DNA of 48,974 nucleotides from the NCBI GenBank assembly GCA_016288825.1, contig JAEELH010000091.1, forward strand, positions 1-48,974, written 5' to 3'. The notes below the pieces were generated by a model that searched no databases, had not been told where the DNA came from, and saw only the letters and a program-made list of their open reading frames with translations. Positions 1 through 8,580 of the stretch are shown piece by piece. Position 1 is the first letter of the stretch. Each line of letters starts with the position of its first letter. A program made the position numbers and the translations under genes. The DNA comes from Lachnospiraceae bacterium (GTDB lineage: Bacteria; Bacillota; Clostridia; Lachnospirales; Lachnospiraceae).

Positions 1-1050
1 AAATCCAGAACCGACACTTCCGATCCCATCCATGCGGTAGTGATCAATGCCGGCATAGCCAATGCCTGCACAGGCAGGGTTGGCCTGGATATTTGTAAAA
101 AGACTGCAGAGGCTGCAGGTGAGGCTCTTGGAGTTGAGTCCGGATCCGTACTTGTTGCATCTACCGGAGTTATTGGAAAGCAGATTCCTGTTGATAAGAT
201 CACTGCTGGTTGTAAGGTACTGGCGGATAAGCTTTCTGATACCGATGATGCGGGAGTTTCGGCTGCAAAGGCTATCATGACTACAGATACCATACCAAAG
301 TACTGCGGTGTGGAGATGGAACTTTCAGGAAAAAAGGTTACTATCGGAGGCATGACGAAGGGTGCGGGGATGATCCATCCCGATATGTGCACCATGCTTT
401 GCTTTATCACTACTGATGCAGCTATAGAGAAGTCACTTTTGCAAAAGGCTTTGTCCGATTCCGTAAATGACAGCTTCAACATGATAAGTGTTGACGGAGA
501 TACATCAACCAATGATACCTGCGCGGTTCTTGCCAACGGTCTTGCCGGAAATCCGATGATCGACTCGGAAGATAGCGATGATTTTAAAAAGTTCGCTGAG
601 GGTCTGAAGGCAGTTTGCACTTACCTTGCAAGAAAGATGGCAGGAGACGGAGAGGGTGCTACAGCACTTTTTGAGGTCAGAGTTATAGGCGCTCCGGATG
701 ATGCTTCCGCCAGGATCCTTGCTAAGTCCGTTATCGGATCATCCCTTACCAAGGCGGCCGTCTTCGGACATGATGCAAATTGGGGCCGTATCCTATGTGC
801 ACTGGGATACAGCGGCGTAAAATTCGATCCTTATATGGTTGATGTTTCCGTTATGGGAGGCGGCAAGACGCTTACTCTTTGTAGGGGTGGATTGGAAACA
901 GACTACAGTGAGGATGAGGCTACTGAAATCCTTTCCTGTGAGGAAGTGACCTGCATCTGCGACATTCATATGGGCGAGGGCAGTGCTACAGCTTTTGGTT
1001 GTGATCTTACCTACGATTATGTTAAAATAAACGCGGACTACAGATCGTGA
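1..1050 (+). CDS. argJ: Glutamate N-acetyltransferase / amino-acid acetyltransferase ArgJ, 5' end missing
   Basis: ArgJ moves the acetyl group from N-acetylornithine to glutamate and so recycles it in arginine synthesis. The reading frame is open from base 1, so the start codon lies upstream and the visible 349 residues are the C-terminal part. The family's self-cleavage region is seen at about 379-411 as HPDMCTML followed by TTDA; cleavage is expected just before the Thr of CTML, giving alpha and beta chains. Many homologues have Ala where this one has Cys. The glycine-rich GHDANWGR block (about 766-790) near the active site and the normal C-terminal half are present. ArgJ goes with the cyclic pathway, in which the later argB product is the usual feedback point. 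A hairpin terminator follows at 1156. Confidence 0.93.
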   Translation, partial: KSRTDTSDPIHAVVINAGIANACTGRVGLDICKKTAEAAGEALGVESGSVLVASTGVIGKQIPVDKITAGCKVLADKLSDTDDAGVSAAKAIMTTDTIPKYCGVEMELSGKKVTIGGMTKGAGMIHPDMCTMLCFITTDAAIEKSLLQKALSDSVNDSFNMISVDGDTSTNDTCAVLANGLAGNPMIDSEDSDDFKKFAEGLKAVCTYLARKMAGDGEGATALFEVRVIGAPDDASARILAKSVIGSSLTKAAVFGHDANWGRILCALGYSGVKFDPYMVDVSVMGGGKTLTLCRGGLETDYSEDEATEILSCEEVTCICDIHMGEGSATAFGCDLTYDYVKINADYRS

Positions 1051-1268
1051 TTTTTTAAGTTGCCAATACGGTTGTAGCTGATGCAATGGGATTCGCTTAA
1101 GGTATTTGCAGATCAGTTGAAGGAAGAGATGGCCTTCTTCAAATAATATGGGAAAGGAGACAGATGGGAAAGTACTCTGTCTCCTCTCGTTTGTTTTTCA
1201 GGGTTATATAAGAAGACGCCGATCCAGGTGTTTTCAAAAATAAAGGGGAGTTAAGGAGAAAATTATTA
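1051..1268. other. Intergenic region between argJ and the dehydratase genes
   Basis: This 218-base gap holds a rho-independent terminator at 1156-1198 and, just before the next gene, the ribosome binding site AAGGAG at 1253-1258. A 21-codon frame (1081-1146) is present but has no ribosome binding site, so I do not call it a gene. A promoter for the dehydratase operon must lie between about 1199 and 1250, but I cannot pick convincing -35 and -10 boxes. Confidence 0.5.
1156..1198 (+). terminator. Rho-independent terminator after argJ
   Basis: GGAGACAGA at 1156-1164 pairs perfectly with TCTGTCTCC at 1176-1184. The 9-bp stem has an 11-base loop and is followed by the T-rich run TCTCGTTTGTTTTT. 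It should separate the upstream arginine genes from the dehydratase genes. Confidence 0.8.
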
Positions 1269-2456
1269 ATGAAGGATTTAAAGCATTTATACTACTTTGA
1301 AAACCTTCTCATGGATGCGGATAACGAGCTTGTGCGCAAGGCCCAGGAGGAGGGCAGAAAATGCGTGGGCAGCGTTTGTTATCAGATCCCGGAAGTACTT
1401 ATGAATCTTGAGGGTGTGTTTACCGTCAGGCTCAGAGCACCTCGTACGGGATCCATGGAGATGGGAACATACTACCTGACAAGTCTTTTGTGTGAGTATT
1501 CAAGGGCTCTTCTTGAGCGTGCCATAGAGGGCGGATATCAGTTCTTGGACTGCCTTATTGCGCCTGATGGTTGTACCATGATCAACCGCTGTGTTGAGAA
1601 TATGGAGCTTCTCAAGATGAACGACAAGGAGGACTTTTTCTACAAGTACCTTGAAGTTCCCATGAAGGCAGATGATAACGGACTGGATCTTTATGTTGGA
1701 CAGTGCCGTGAAAAGATACTTACACCACTTAAAGAACATTTTGGAGTGGATGTCAGTGATGAAGCCCTTCGCAGATCGGTTGAGAGACATAATGAGATGT
1801 GCAGGATCATTACTGAACTGGGCAATTTCCGCAAGGAGGAGAAGCCCAGGATCACAGGTTATGAGTTCCACATAATTACTATGTGTACTTATGTATGCCC
1901 TACGGATCTCCTTTTGGATAAACTTAAGGAGACACTGGAGGAAGTCCGAGAGCGGACTCCCGATGAGAAGTGGCCATATCGTGCAAGAGTTGCAGTAGTA
2001 GGATCTGAGGTAGATGATATTGATATGATCAAGCTGATCGAAGATTCAGGTGCATACGTATGTGCGGACAGATTTTGTTTCGGATCCCTTCCGGGCAGAC
2101 AGGAGATCGTTTTAAATGAGTCCGAGGACGTACTTCGTCAGATCTGCAGACAGTATATGATGGAGTGTATGTGCCCCAGACATATGGATACCCCCAAGAT
2201 GAATCGCAGGAGGGAGTACGTTGATGAGATTGCCAGAGAATACAAGGCTGACGGTATCATCTACGAACAGATGAAGTTCTGCGATCCCTGGGCATATGAG
2301 CGTATGGTTGGAAGCAGTGTTATGCGTGAGGAGTACGGATATCCTGTGCTCACCATTGACAGACCGTATGCAGTTGGTAATTCGGGACAGATCCGTACCC
2401 GTGTCCAGGCTTTTGTTGAGAGTATTGAGATCAAAAAGATCCAGGGGGGCAAATAA
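1269..2456 (+). CDS. 2-hydroxyacyl-CoA dehydratase family, smaller subunit
   Basis: This 395-residue protein belongs to the HgdAB / benzoyl-CoA reductase family. These enzymes remove water from (R)-2-hydroxyacyl-CoA by a ketyl-radical route, using [4Fe-4S] clusters held by cysteines of two subunits. Cysteine groups that could hold a cluster are seen near residues 94-107 (CLIAPDGCTMINRC), in CTYVCPTD, in MECMCPRH and in MKFCDPW near the C-terminus. The start has AAGGAG upstream and overlaps nothing. Its stop codon shares one base with the next ATG (TAATG), so the two subunits are probably translationally coupled. The substrate cannot be told from sequence: hydroxyglutaryl-, lactoyl- and phenyllactoyl-CoA dehydratases all look like this. 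Confidence 0.82.
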   Translation: MKDLKHLYYFENLLMDADNELVRKAQEEGRKCVGSVCYQIPEVLMNLEGVFTVRLRAPRTGSMEMGTYYLTSLLCEYSRALLERAIEGGYQFLDCLIAPDGCTMINRCVENMELLKMNDKEDFFYKYLEVPMKADDNGLDLYVGQCREKILTPLKEHFGVDVSDEALRRSVERHNEMCRIITELGNFRKEEKPRITGYEFHIITMCTYVCPTDLLLDKLKETLEEVRERTPDEKWPYRARVAVVGSEVDDIDMIKLIEDSGAYVCADRFCFGSLPGRQEIVLNESEDVLRQICRQYMMECMCPRHMDTPKMNRRREYVDEIAREYKADGIIYEQMKFCDPWAYERMVGSSVMREEYGYPVLTIDRPYAVGNSGQIRTRVQAFVESIEIKKIQGGK

Positions 2457-4006
2457 TGGGTAAAGCAGTTGGAAGCTCCAAGCTGGGAGAGCTTTTTGAC
2501 GGAGATAAAAAGGTCTTTAAGCACAGAGAATGGCGAGGAGTAAAAGATACATTATACGATTACAAGAGATGGCTCGGGATTATGGGAATGCTGGGAAAGT
2601 TTATGCTCCATCCCAAGAATGTCAAGGGGTTCTTCCGTTATCGCTGGATGCTGAATTATCTGGCGGTTCCTATGATGATAGACAAGCATTCCATGGGACT
2701 TCGCGGACCTCAGCTTCGCATTTGTCGTGAGGAGTACGATCTTGTTGCCAATGATGTGGCAAAGCTGCTCACCAAGATCTTTTCCATGGATCAGAATCTT
2801 GGCGCTAAGCCCGAAAAGTCCAAGCATGTTGTTCTCGTAGATGAGAATGAGATGACCAATATCCTTTGCGGATTTCCCAATCTTGAGGGACTTAGTTGGG
2901 AGACGGCAAGCTGCTATGTCTGCGTGCTCTTGCAGGGAGATGCCATGACTCACTATCTGGATGTTATCCAGGAGTGCGGCATGCCCGGAGACGTTTGTCC
3001 CATGCCGGCTTCAGAGGCAGGTATCTGTATTGATGATGATATGCCTGTTTTCGGAAAGTGTGCCGTTCAGTGTAATACAACCTGTGACGGTTCCCTTATG
3101 GGTAACGGCGTTATCTCCAGAGCTCTTGAGCGTCATGGTATTCCGGTTCATCAGCTGGCAACACCTCTTCGCCATACAGAGCCCGGTGTTCAGGACTATG
3201 CTGTTCAGGAAATTAAAAATGCTATAGCTTTTATTGAGGAACAGACCGGCGAAAAGTTTGACTGGGATCATTATTTCGAGTGCGCAAAGCGTATCAATAT
3301 CGGAGCCAGAGAGTGCAGACAATGGCTTGATCTTACCAAGACTGATTATCCTCAGGTTGTTGGTAACAATATCCTTTTGTACCGCGAGACCGAGTATATG
3401 GCTATCGCCGGTAAGGTTCCGGCGTTTGCCGAGCTTGATGTCAAGATCACAAAGATGGCTATGGATGCATACGAGAAAAAGACCATGCTTGCAAAAGAGT
3501 ATCGTCACCGTGCCATCATCTGGGGTGTTCAGTCACAGTTCTATACGGATTTCGTTGCATGGCTTTTAAACTGCTGGGGAATCCTTCCTTTGTTTGATAT
3601 GCTTACCATGGTTTCCTTGGATGAGGTTTCGGAAACCGATAAGGAACAGGCATATTATGATATGGCCCATCAGTATGAGAACATGATCATGAGAAATCGT
3701 ACTCATGGTGGATACGAGGTTCTTTTGGATGATCTTTGGAGATACTGTGAGGAGTATCGTGCGGATATGGTAATCCTTTGGGAGCATATTGCCTGCAAGG
3801 CGCTGGATGGCATGCACGGTATGTTTGAGGAGCAGGCAAGAGAGCGCGGCATCAAGCTTGTTTGGGTCAACCATGATCTTTATGATCCCAGGGTTATTCC
3901 CAGAAGCAGCCTGAGACAGGATGTCAACAGATATATGAGAAGTGTCCTTCGCGAGGAACCGCTTGATCCCTCGCTTGAGGATTATGACGATACCAATTTG
4001 TGGTAA
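2456..4006 (+). CDS. 2-hydroxyacyl-CoA dehydratase family, larger subunit
   Basis: The second subunit (516 residues) is from the same family. Cysteine motifs include CAVQCNTTCDG near residues 199-209 and ECAKRINIGAREC near 270-282. The C-terminal stretch (WEHIACKALDGMHG, then VWVNHDLYDPR) has the usual last domain of HgdA/HgdB-type proteins, ending in a helix rich in Arg. It is coupled to the gene before it (one-base overlap) and lies 12 bases from the activase gene, with AAGGAGG between. At 516 residues it is longer than the roughly 380-480 residues usual for such subunits. The extra length seems to lie in the N-terminal 90 residues, which are basic and aromatic. Confidence 0.8.
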   Translation: MGKAVGSSKLGELFDGDKKVFKHREWRGVKDTLYDYKRWLGIMGMLGKFMLHPKNVKGFFRYRWMLNYLAVPMMIDKHSMGLRGPQLRICREEYDLVANDVAKLLTKIFSMDQNLGAKPEKSKHVVLVDENEMTNILCGFPNLEGLSWETASCYVCVLLQGDAMTHYLDVIQECGMPGDVCPMPASEAGICIDDDMPVFGKCAVQCNTTCDGSLMGNGVISRALERHGIPVHQLATPLRHTEPGVQDYAVQEIKNAIAFIEEQTGEKFDWDHYFECAKRINIGARECRQWLDLTKTDYPQVVGNNILLYRETEYMAIAGKVPAFAELDVKITKMAMDAYEKKTMLAKEYRHRAIIWGVQSQFYTDFVAWLLNCWGILPLFDMLTMVSLDEVSETDKEQAYYDMAHQYENMIMRNRTHGGYEVLLDDLWRYCEEYRADMVILWEHIACKALDGMHGMFEEQARERGIKLVWVNHDLYDPRVIPRSSLRQDVNRYMRSVLREEPLDPSLEDYDDTNLW

Positions 4007-4018
4007 AAGGAGGGGAAA

Positions 4019-4807
4019 ATGAAATATTATGGAGGATGCGATTCCGGCTCTACATATACTAAGGCCGTGATCATAGATGAAAAGGGCAAGATGGTAGCTG
4101 ATGTTACACTGCGAAGCAGGATCAATGCGGTGCAGTCAGCTCAGGAGGCACTGGATCAGGCAGTTGCTCAGGTACCGGACCTTAAGAGCGCCAAGGATCT
4201 TGCTTATCTTGTGGGAACAGGTTACGGACGTAACAAGGTTCCTTTTGCAGATGAAAATATTTCCGAGATCAGCTGCCATGCCATGGGTGTTCATGTTGCG
4301 GATCCCAGGGTCAAGGCCATCATAGATATAGGCGGTCAGGATGTTAAGGGAATCGCGGTAGACAGAGACGGAACAGTACTTAACTTTGCCATGAATGACA
4401 AGTGTGCAGCAGGTACCGGACGTTTCTTTGAGGCTATGGCCAGAGCCTTTGAAATGTCACTGGATGACTTTTCGAGGCTTTCTCTTAAGGCTAAAAATGT
4501 GATCCCCATTACGGCTCAGTGTACAGTATTTGCTGAGTCAGAGGTTATCTCTCTTGTAGGAGAGGGCAAGCCCATGGATGAGATCGCTGCAGGTATCGAG
4601 TTGTCCGTTGCAAAAAGATGCTTCGTTATGTCAAAAAAAGCCGGCGCAACAGATCATATAACACTTACCGGGGGATGCGCTAAAAATACCGGACTCAAGG
4701 AAGCGATCGAGAAGGTACTTAAGCTTAAAGTTATCGAACTTCCTGTTGATCCACAGCTTATGGGGGCACTTGGTGCAGCAGAGTTTGCACGTCAAAAGGG
4801 GAGGTAA
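4019..4807 (+). CDS. 2-hydroxyacyl-CoA dehydratase activase (BadF/BadG/BcrA/BcrD ATPase family)
   Basis: HgdC-like activator of 262 residues. It is a homodimeric ASKHA-fold ATPase with one [4Fe-4S] cluster at the dimer interface, and uses ATP to push an electron into the dehydratase. The phosphate-1 motif GCDSGSTYTKAV is at residues 6-17 and DIGGQD near 103-108. The cluster cysteines are in NDKCAAGTGRFFE and AQCTVFAESE, and the adenosine motif LTGGCAKN is near 218. Length and motif order match the family. With both subunits directly upstream, the set is a complete and probably working enzyme. The activase is oxygen-sensitive in characterised members, which fits a strict anaerobe. Confidence 0.92.
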   Translation: MKYYGGCDSGSTYTKAVIIDEKGKMVADVTLRSRINAVQSAQEALDQAVAQVPDLKSAKDLAYLVGTGYGRNKVPFADENISEISCHAMGVHVADPRVKAIIDIGGQDVKGIAVDRDGTVLNFAMNDKCAAGTGRFFEAMARAFEMSLDDFSRLSLKAKNVIPITAQCTVFAESEVISLVGEGKPMDEIAAGIELSVAKRCFVMSKKAGATDHITLTGGCAKNTGLKEAIEKVLKLKVIELPVDPQLMGALGAAEFARQKGR

Positions 4808-4816
4808 TATCAAATC

Positions 4817-4990
4817 ATGCGGATATTTAATATGTTAAAAGCACTGATCATTATTACTATCGTCTTTTTATGCCTTTTTGTTCTTTCATTTATAGTGTAT
4901 TTTTTCAATCTGGATATGAAGCTTACATCATCGCTTCAGCCTCTTCTTGAAAAGCATTATGACAACATAAAAAGAGAGCGGAAGATCTGA
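4817..4990 (+). CDS. Small single-pass membrane protein, 57 residues
   Basis: A short frame starting at ATG 4817, ten bases after the activase stop. AGGGGAGG at about 4798-4805, inside the end of the activase gene, can serve as its ribosome binding site. Residues 7-31 form one strong hydrophobic helix (LKALIIITIVFLCLFVLSFI). The last 25 residues are polar and end in a basic RERKI tail, so an N-out or N-in single-pass topology is possible. I do not recognise the family. Position suggests co-transcription with the dehydratase or with argB, but there is no basis for naming a role. Confidence 0.6.
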   Translation: MRIFNMLKALIIITIVFLCLFVLSFIVYFFNLDMKLTSSLQPLLEKHYDNIKRERKI

Positions 4991-5080
4991 TCTGAGAAAG
5001 GCTGATCAAGTCAGTGTTTCCTTGGTCTAGGGGGTTTAGGGGATGTCGTTTACAGGTTTGGTAAAAGGAAGGTGTGATCC

Positions 5081-5980
5081 ATGAAAGAATCAGAGATGCA
5101 AAGTGTAATGGAAAAAGCCCAGGTCCTTATTGAGGCCCTCCCCTATATCCAGAGGTTTAACCGAAAGATAATCGTTGTCAAATACGGTGGCTCAGCCATG
5201 CTTGACGACGAACTCAAGGCCCAGGTCATCCAGGATGTTACCCTGCTGAAATTGGTTGGTTTCAAACCCATCATTGTTCACGGTGGCGGAAAAGAGATCA
5301 GTACATGGGTCAAAAAAAGCGGTAAGGAACCGGAGTTTATCAACGGACTTCGTGTTACAGACATGGAGACGATGGAGATCGCGGAGATGGTCCTCAACAG
5401 GGTTAACAAATCTCTGGTTTCCATGGTTCAGAGACTTGGCGTTCTTGCAGTTGGTATCAGCGGTAAGGACGGCGGACTCCTTCATGTAGATAAAAAGTAT
5501 TCCGACGGACAGGACATCGGTTATGTGGGAGACGTAAAGTGCGTAGATCCCAAGATCCTTTTTGATCTTCTGGAAAAGGACTTTTTGCCTATAGTTTGTC
5601 CCATCGGTATCGATGATAATTTTGACACCTACAATATCAATGCTGATGATGCGGCATGTGCTATCGCAAAGGCGGTAAATGCTGAAAAGCTTGCATTTTT
5701 GACAGATATTGAAGGTGTGTACAAGGATCCGGAAGATCCTTCGACTCTTATTTCCGAACTTACGGTTTCAGAAGCTAAGGGTCTTATTGAGGGCGGTTTT
5801 ATCGGTGGCGGAATGCTTCCTAAACTTGGAAATTGTATAGATGCTATTGATGAAGGTGTAAGCAGGGTCCATATCCTTGATGGAAGGATCGCTCATTGTC
5901 TTCTTCTTGAGATATTTACTAACAAAGGAATCGGAACTGCGATCTTAGCTGACAGAGAGGAGAAGTTTTACAATGAGTAA
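5081..5980 (+). CDS. argB: Acetylglutamate kinase ArgB
   Basis: ArgB phosphorylates N-acetylglutamate with ATP, the second step of arginine synthesis. The 299-residue protein shows the amino-acid-kinase signatures in order: VKYGGSAM with Lys34, VHGGGKEIS near 67, GISGKDGG near 125, NINADDAA near 186, LTDIEGVY near 208 and [11 protein letters not shown] near 237. The N-terminal helix of about 25 residues before the first strand and the C-terminal block [16 protein letters not shown] resemble arginine-inhibited ArgB proteins. This would fit an organism using the ArgJ cycle, where ArgB is the control step (inference). AGGAAGG sits before the ATG. The gene overlaps argD by 8 bases. Confidence 0.95.
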   Translation: MKESEMQSVMEKAQVLIEALPYIQRFNRKIIVVKYGGSAMLDDELKAQVIQDVTLLKLVGFKPIIVHGGGKEISTWVKKSGKEPEFINGLRVTDMETMEIAEMVLNRVNKSLVSMVQRLGVLAVGISGKDGGLLHVDKKYSDGQDIGYVGDVKCVDPKILFDLLEKDFLPIVCPIGIDDNFDTYNINADDAACAIAKAVNAEKLAFLTDIEGVYKDPEDPSTLISELTVSEAKGLIEGGFIGGGMLPKLGNCIDAIDEGVSRVHILDGRIAHCLLLEIFTNKGIGTAILADREEKFYNE

Positions 5981-7172
5981 GGATGATCAGATCAAAGGCT
6001 GCGAGGAAAATCTTCTTCACGTATATAACCGTTTTTCCGTGGTATTCGATCATGGAAAAGGCTATTATCTTTATGACTGTGACGGCAAAGAGTATCTTGA
6101 TTTTGGGTCCGGTATTGGAGTTATGGCTTTCGGATATGCAGATCCGGAGTTTACCGATGCCATCAAGGCTCAGGCCGACAAGATCCTTCATACGTCCAAT
6201 CTTTACTATCATACAGCTCTTGCCGATGCGGCTGAAAAGATCTGCCACGTTTCCGGTATGGACAAGGTATTCTTTACAAACAGCGGAGCTGAGGCCATAG
6301 AGGGTGCTCTTAAGACTGCCAAGAAATATTTCTACAAAAAGAATGGCAGATCCGGTGCAAGGATAACTGCCATGGAGCACAGTTTCCACGGTCGTACGGT
6401 TGGTGCGGTTTCCGTTACCGGTAATCCCCATTACAGAGAGGCTTTTTATCCTCTTATGGATGGTGTTGATTTTGCTCAATTCAATAACTACGATTCCGTA
6501 CTTGCATCTGTTTCGGTTGATACCTGTGCAATCCTTCTTGAGACTGTTCAGGGAGAGGGCGGGATCCATCCTGCAGATAGGGAATTCCTGCAAAAAGTCA
6601 GGGCTCTTTGTGATGAGAGGGATATCCTTCTTATTGTTGATGAGATCCAGTGCGGACTTGGAAGATGCGGGTCCATGTATGCATTTACTGAGTACGATAT
6701 CAGACCTGACATCCTTTGCTCCGCAAAGGCACTTGGCAGCGGGATACCCGTTGGTGCATTTCTGGTTACTTCTGAGGTTGCAGCGTCTTCCCTTGAGCCC
6801 GGAGATCATGGTTCTACTTATGGTGGTAATCCACTTGCGTGTGCGGCCGTTTCTGCATCACTTGGTATACTTGAGGGAAGGGATCTTCCCACTTATGTTA
6901 AAAAGACTGCTCCTTATCTGGAAAGCAGATTGCAGGAATTGGTGTCTAAGTATGATTTCATAATCGAGAGAAGAGGCCGGGGATTTATGCAGGGCCTTCA
7001 GTTGGACGAGAAAATACCTGTTGGTCAGATCGTCACTGAGGCACTTGAGGCAGGACTTGTTATCCTTTCTGCCGGCGGAAACACCATCCGACTCCTTCCT
7101 CCGCTTATCATGGATGAGGCAGGAATCGACAAGATGATCATATTACTGGATGGTATATTAAGTGTACATTAA
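5973..7172 (+). CDS. argD: Acetylornithine aminotransferase ArgD
   Basis: PLP-dependent class III aminotransferase of 399 residues that makes N-acetylornithine from N-acetylglutamate semialdehyde. Seen in the sequence are [14 protein letters not shown] (phosphate-binding region), the cofactor Asp in [13 protein letters not shown], and the Schiff-base Lys252 in [11 protein letters not shown]. The later [11 protein letters not shown] block is also present. Length and order are normal for ArgD. It overlaps argB by 8 bases with AGAGAGGAGA just before the ATG, so the two are one transcription unit. GabT-like or ornithine aminotransferases share the fold, but the argB neighbour settles the call. 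Confidence 0.94.
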   Translation: MSKDDQIKGCEENLLHVYNRFSVVFDHGKGYYLYDCDGKEYLDFGSGIGVMAFGYADPEFTDAIKAQADKILHTSNLYYHTALADAAEKICHVSGMDKVFFTNSGAEAIEGALKTAKKYFYKKNGRSGARITAMEHSFHGRTVGAVSVTGNPHYREAFYPLMDGVDFAQFNNYDSVLASVSVDTCAILLETVQGEGGIHPADREFLQKVRALCDERDILLIVDEIQCGLGRCGSMYAFTEYDIRPDILCSAKALGSGIPVGAFLVTSEVAASSLEPGDHGSTYGGNPLACAAVSASLGILEGRDLPTYVKKTAPYLESRLQELVSKYDFIIERRGRGFMQGLQLDEKIPVGQIVTEALEAGLVILSAGGNTIRLLPPLIMDEAGIDKMIILLDGILSVH

Positions 7173-7197
7173 ATATGAGTCTTCTTAGAAAACTCTC

Positions 7198-7226
7198 TTG
7201 CACAAGTGATTTTTTTCGGCTACAAT
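7198..7226 (+). promoter_or_regulatory. Sigma-A-type promoter before comEA
   Basis: TTGCAC at 7198-7203 and TACAAT at 7221-7226 are separated by 17 bases. This is two mismatches from consensus in total, with ideal spacing. The expected transcript would start near 7233 and reach comEA at 7268 with a short leader carrying GGAAGGGG. Confidence 0.72.
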
Positions 7227-7267
7227 GATTTTGCGTGCAGAGTCCTTTTCCGTGAGGAAGGGGATTT

Positions 7268-7867
7268 ATGAAAAGAGTATTATATATTTGTGTTTTCGTT
7301 CTGATATCAGGCATTTTCCTTACCGGATGTGGCAGGGGATCTTATCTTTCAGATAGCAGTGAAGTTATAGTATCTGATGATGAAATGACAGATCAGGATG
7401 ATCTTGATGTGTCTGAGAGTTCGGATGAGCGCATGGAGTCAGGAGTTTTTGTACACGTTTGCGGTGCGGTTTTGCATCCCGGAGTGTATGAACTTCCGGA
7501 TGGCAGCCGTGTGTATCAGGCAATTGATGCGGCAGGCGGACTTTTGGATGATGCCGACGATACATCAGTTAACCAGGCAACGCTCTTATCTGACGGAGAT
7601 ATGATCGTTATCCCATTTGAGGGAGAGACGCCTTCTGCAGTTTTTTCGCAGGGAAGCGTAGGGCAGGATGCTCAGGGCCGGGTCAATATCAATCAGGCGG
7701 ACAGTGAGCTCCTTCAGACTCTTCCGGGGATCGGTAAGGCAAGGGCAGAAGCCATTATTGCTTACAGAGATGCTCATGGTATGTTTTCGGACATAGAGGG
7801 ACTTCGTCAGGTAGATGGTATCGGAGACGGGATATTTAGCAGGATCGCAGATCATATCTGCGTATGA
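7268..7867 (+). CDS. comEA: ComEA-type DNA-binding competence protein, predicted lipoprotein
   Basis: ComEA binds double-stranded DNA outside the membrane and hands it to ComEC. The 199-residue protein has an N-terminal signal ending in the lipobox LTGC (Cys at about 21). An acidic linker follows, then an SLBB-type domain (VHVCGAVLHPGVYELP, about 60-120) and a C-terminal helix-hairpin-helix pair. That last part runs from VNINQADSELLQTLPGIGKARA to VDGIGDGIFSRI at about 138-199. Classical Bacillus ComEA is anchored by a transmembrane helix; the lipobox suggests lipid anchoring here. comEC lies downstream in the same direction, separated by a two-component system and a GerMN protein. The stop codon overlaps a possible ATG of the next frame. 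Confidence 0.88.
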   Translation: MKRVLYICVFVLISGIFLTGCGRGSYLSDSSEVIVSDDEMTDQDDLDVSESSDERMESGVFVHVCGAVLHPGVYELPDGSRVYQAIDAAGGLLDDADDTSVNQATLLSDGDMIVIPFEGETPSAVFSQGSVGQDAQGRVNINQADSELLQTLPGIGKARAEAIIAYRDAHGMFSDIEGLRQVDGIGDGIFSRIADHICV

Positions 7868-7878
7868 TAGGAATAGAG

Positions 7879-8565
7879 ATGGCGAAAGTATTAGTAGTTG
7901 ATGATGAAAAACTGATCGTTAAGGGAATCCGTTTTTCCCTTGAGCAGGATGGTATGGATGTTGATTGTGCCTATGATGGTGAGGAAGCACTTGCCAAGGC
8001 TACAGAGAATTCCTACGATATGATCCTTTTGGATGTTATGCTTCCCAAGATGGATGGTTTTACCGTATGTCAGAGGGTCAGGGATTTTTCCAATGTCCCT
8101 ATAGTTATGCTCACAGCCAAGGGCGATGATATGGACAAGATCCTTGGTCTTGAGTACGGGGCAGATGATTATATCGTTAAGCCTTTTAACATCTTGGAGG
8201 TCAAGGCCCGCATCAAGGCGATCATGAGACGCAGTCTTCCCAAAAAGGAATCCAGAGACGAGGCCCGTATCATTACCAGCGGCGATCTGACTTTGGATGT
8301 AGATGCCCGTAAGCTTATGGTTTTGGGAACTGAGGTTAGCCTTACGACCAAGGAGTTTGATATGATGCAGCTCCTTATCAATAATCCGGGCAAGGTTTAC
8401 AGCAGAGATGTTCTGCTGGATGAGATCTGGGGTGCGGATTATCCCGGTGATGCCAGGACCGTTGACGTTCATATCCGCAGGCTTCGTGAAAAGATCGAGC
8501 CCAACCCCAGTGAGCCCAGATACGTTCATACCAAGTGGGGAAGTGGATACTATTATCAGAAGTAA
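7879..8565 (+). CDS. OmpR/PhoB-family response regulator
   Basis: A 228-residue regulator with an N-terminal receiver and a C-terminal winged-helix DNA-binding domain. The acidic pocket is D8-D9, the phospho-acceptor is D52 in LLDVMLPKMDG, the switch Thr is in MLTAKGDD and the conserved Lys in IVKPFN. The effector domain ends with the typical VDVHIRRLREKI and KWGSGYYY stretches. I chose ATG 7879 over the upstream in-frame ATG 7864. TAGGAA at 7868-7873 is well placed for 7879, and the protein then begins MAKVLVVDDE as is usual. It pairs with the kinase 15 bases downstream. Its targets are unknown, though the neighbours suggest competence or envelope genes. Confidence 0.93.
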   Translation: MAKVLVVDDEKLIVKGIRFSLEQDGMDVDCAYDGEEALAKATENSYDMILLDVMLPKMDGFTVCQRVRDFSNVPIVMLTAKGDDMDKILGLEYGADDYIVKPFNILEVKARIKAIMRRSLPKKESRDEARIITSGDLTLDVDARKLMVLGTEVSLTTKEFDMMQLLINNPGKVYSRDVLLDEIWGADYPGDARTVDVHIRRLREKIEPNPSEPRYVHTKWGSGYYYQK

Positions 8566-8580
8566 TTCCGGAGATTTGCC

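Noticed and set aside
1081-1146. A 21-codon frame after argJ
   Set aside because: It has no ribosome binding site and no recognisable features; it lies in the argJ 3' region before the terminator.
4988-5080. Terminator or promoter between the small membrane protein and argB
   Set aside because: A weak imperfect repeat (GATCTGAG...CTGATC) has no T-run, and no -35/-10 pair is convincing.
5919-6809. Long minus-strand open frame opposite argD
   Set aside because: It is the shadow of a strongly biased coding strand. Its translation has no domain-like pattern, and the + strand gene is certain.
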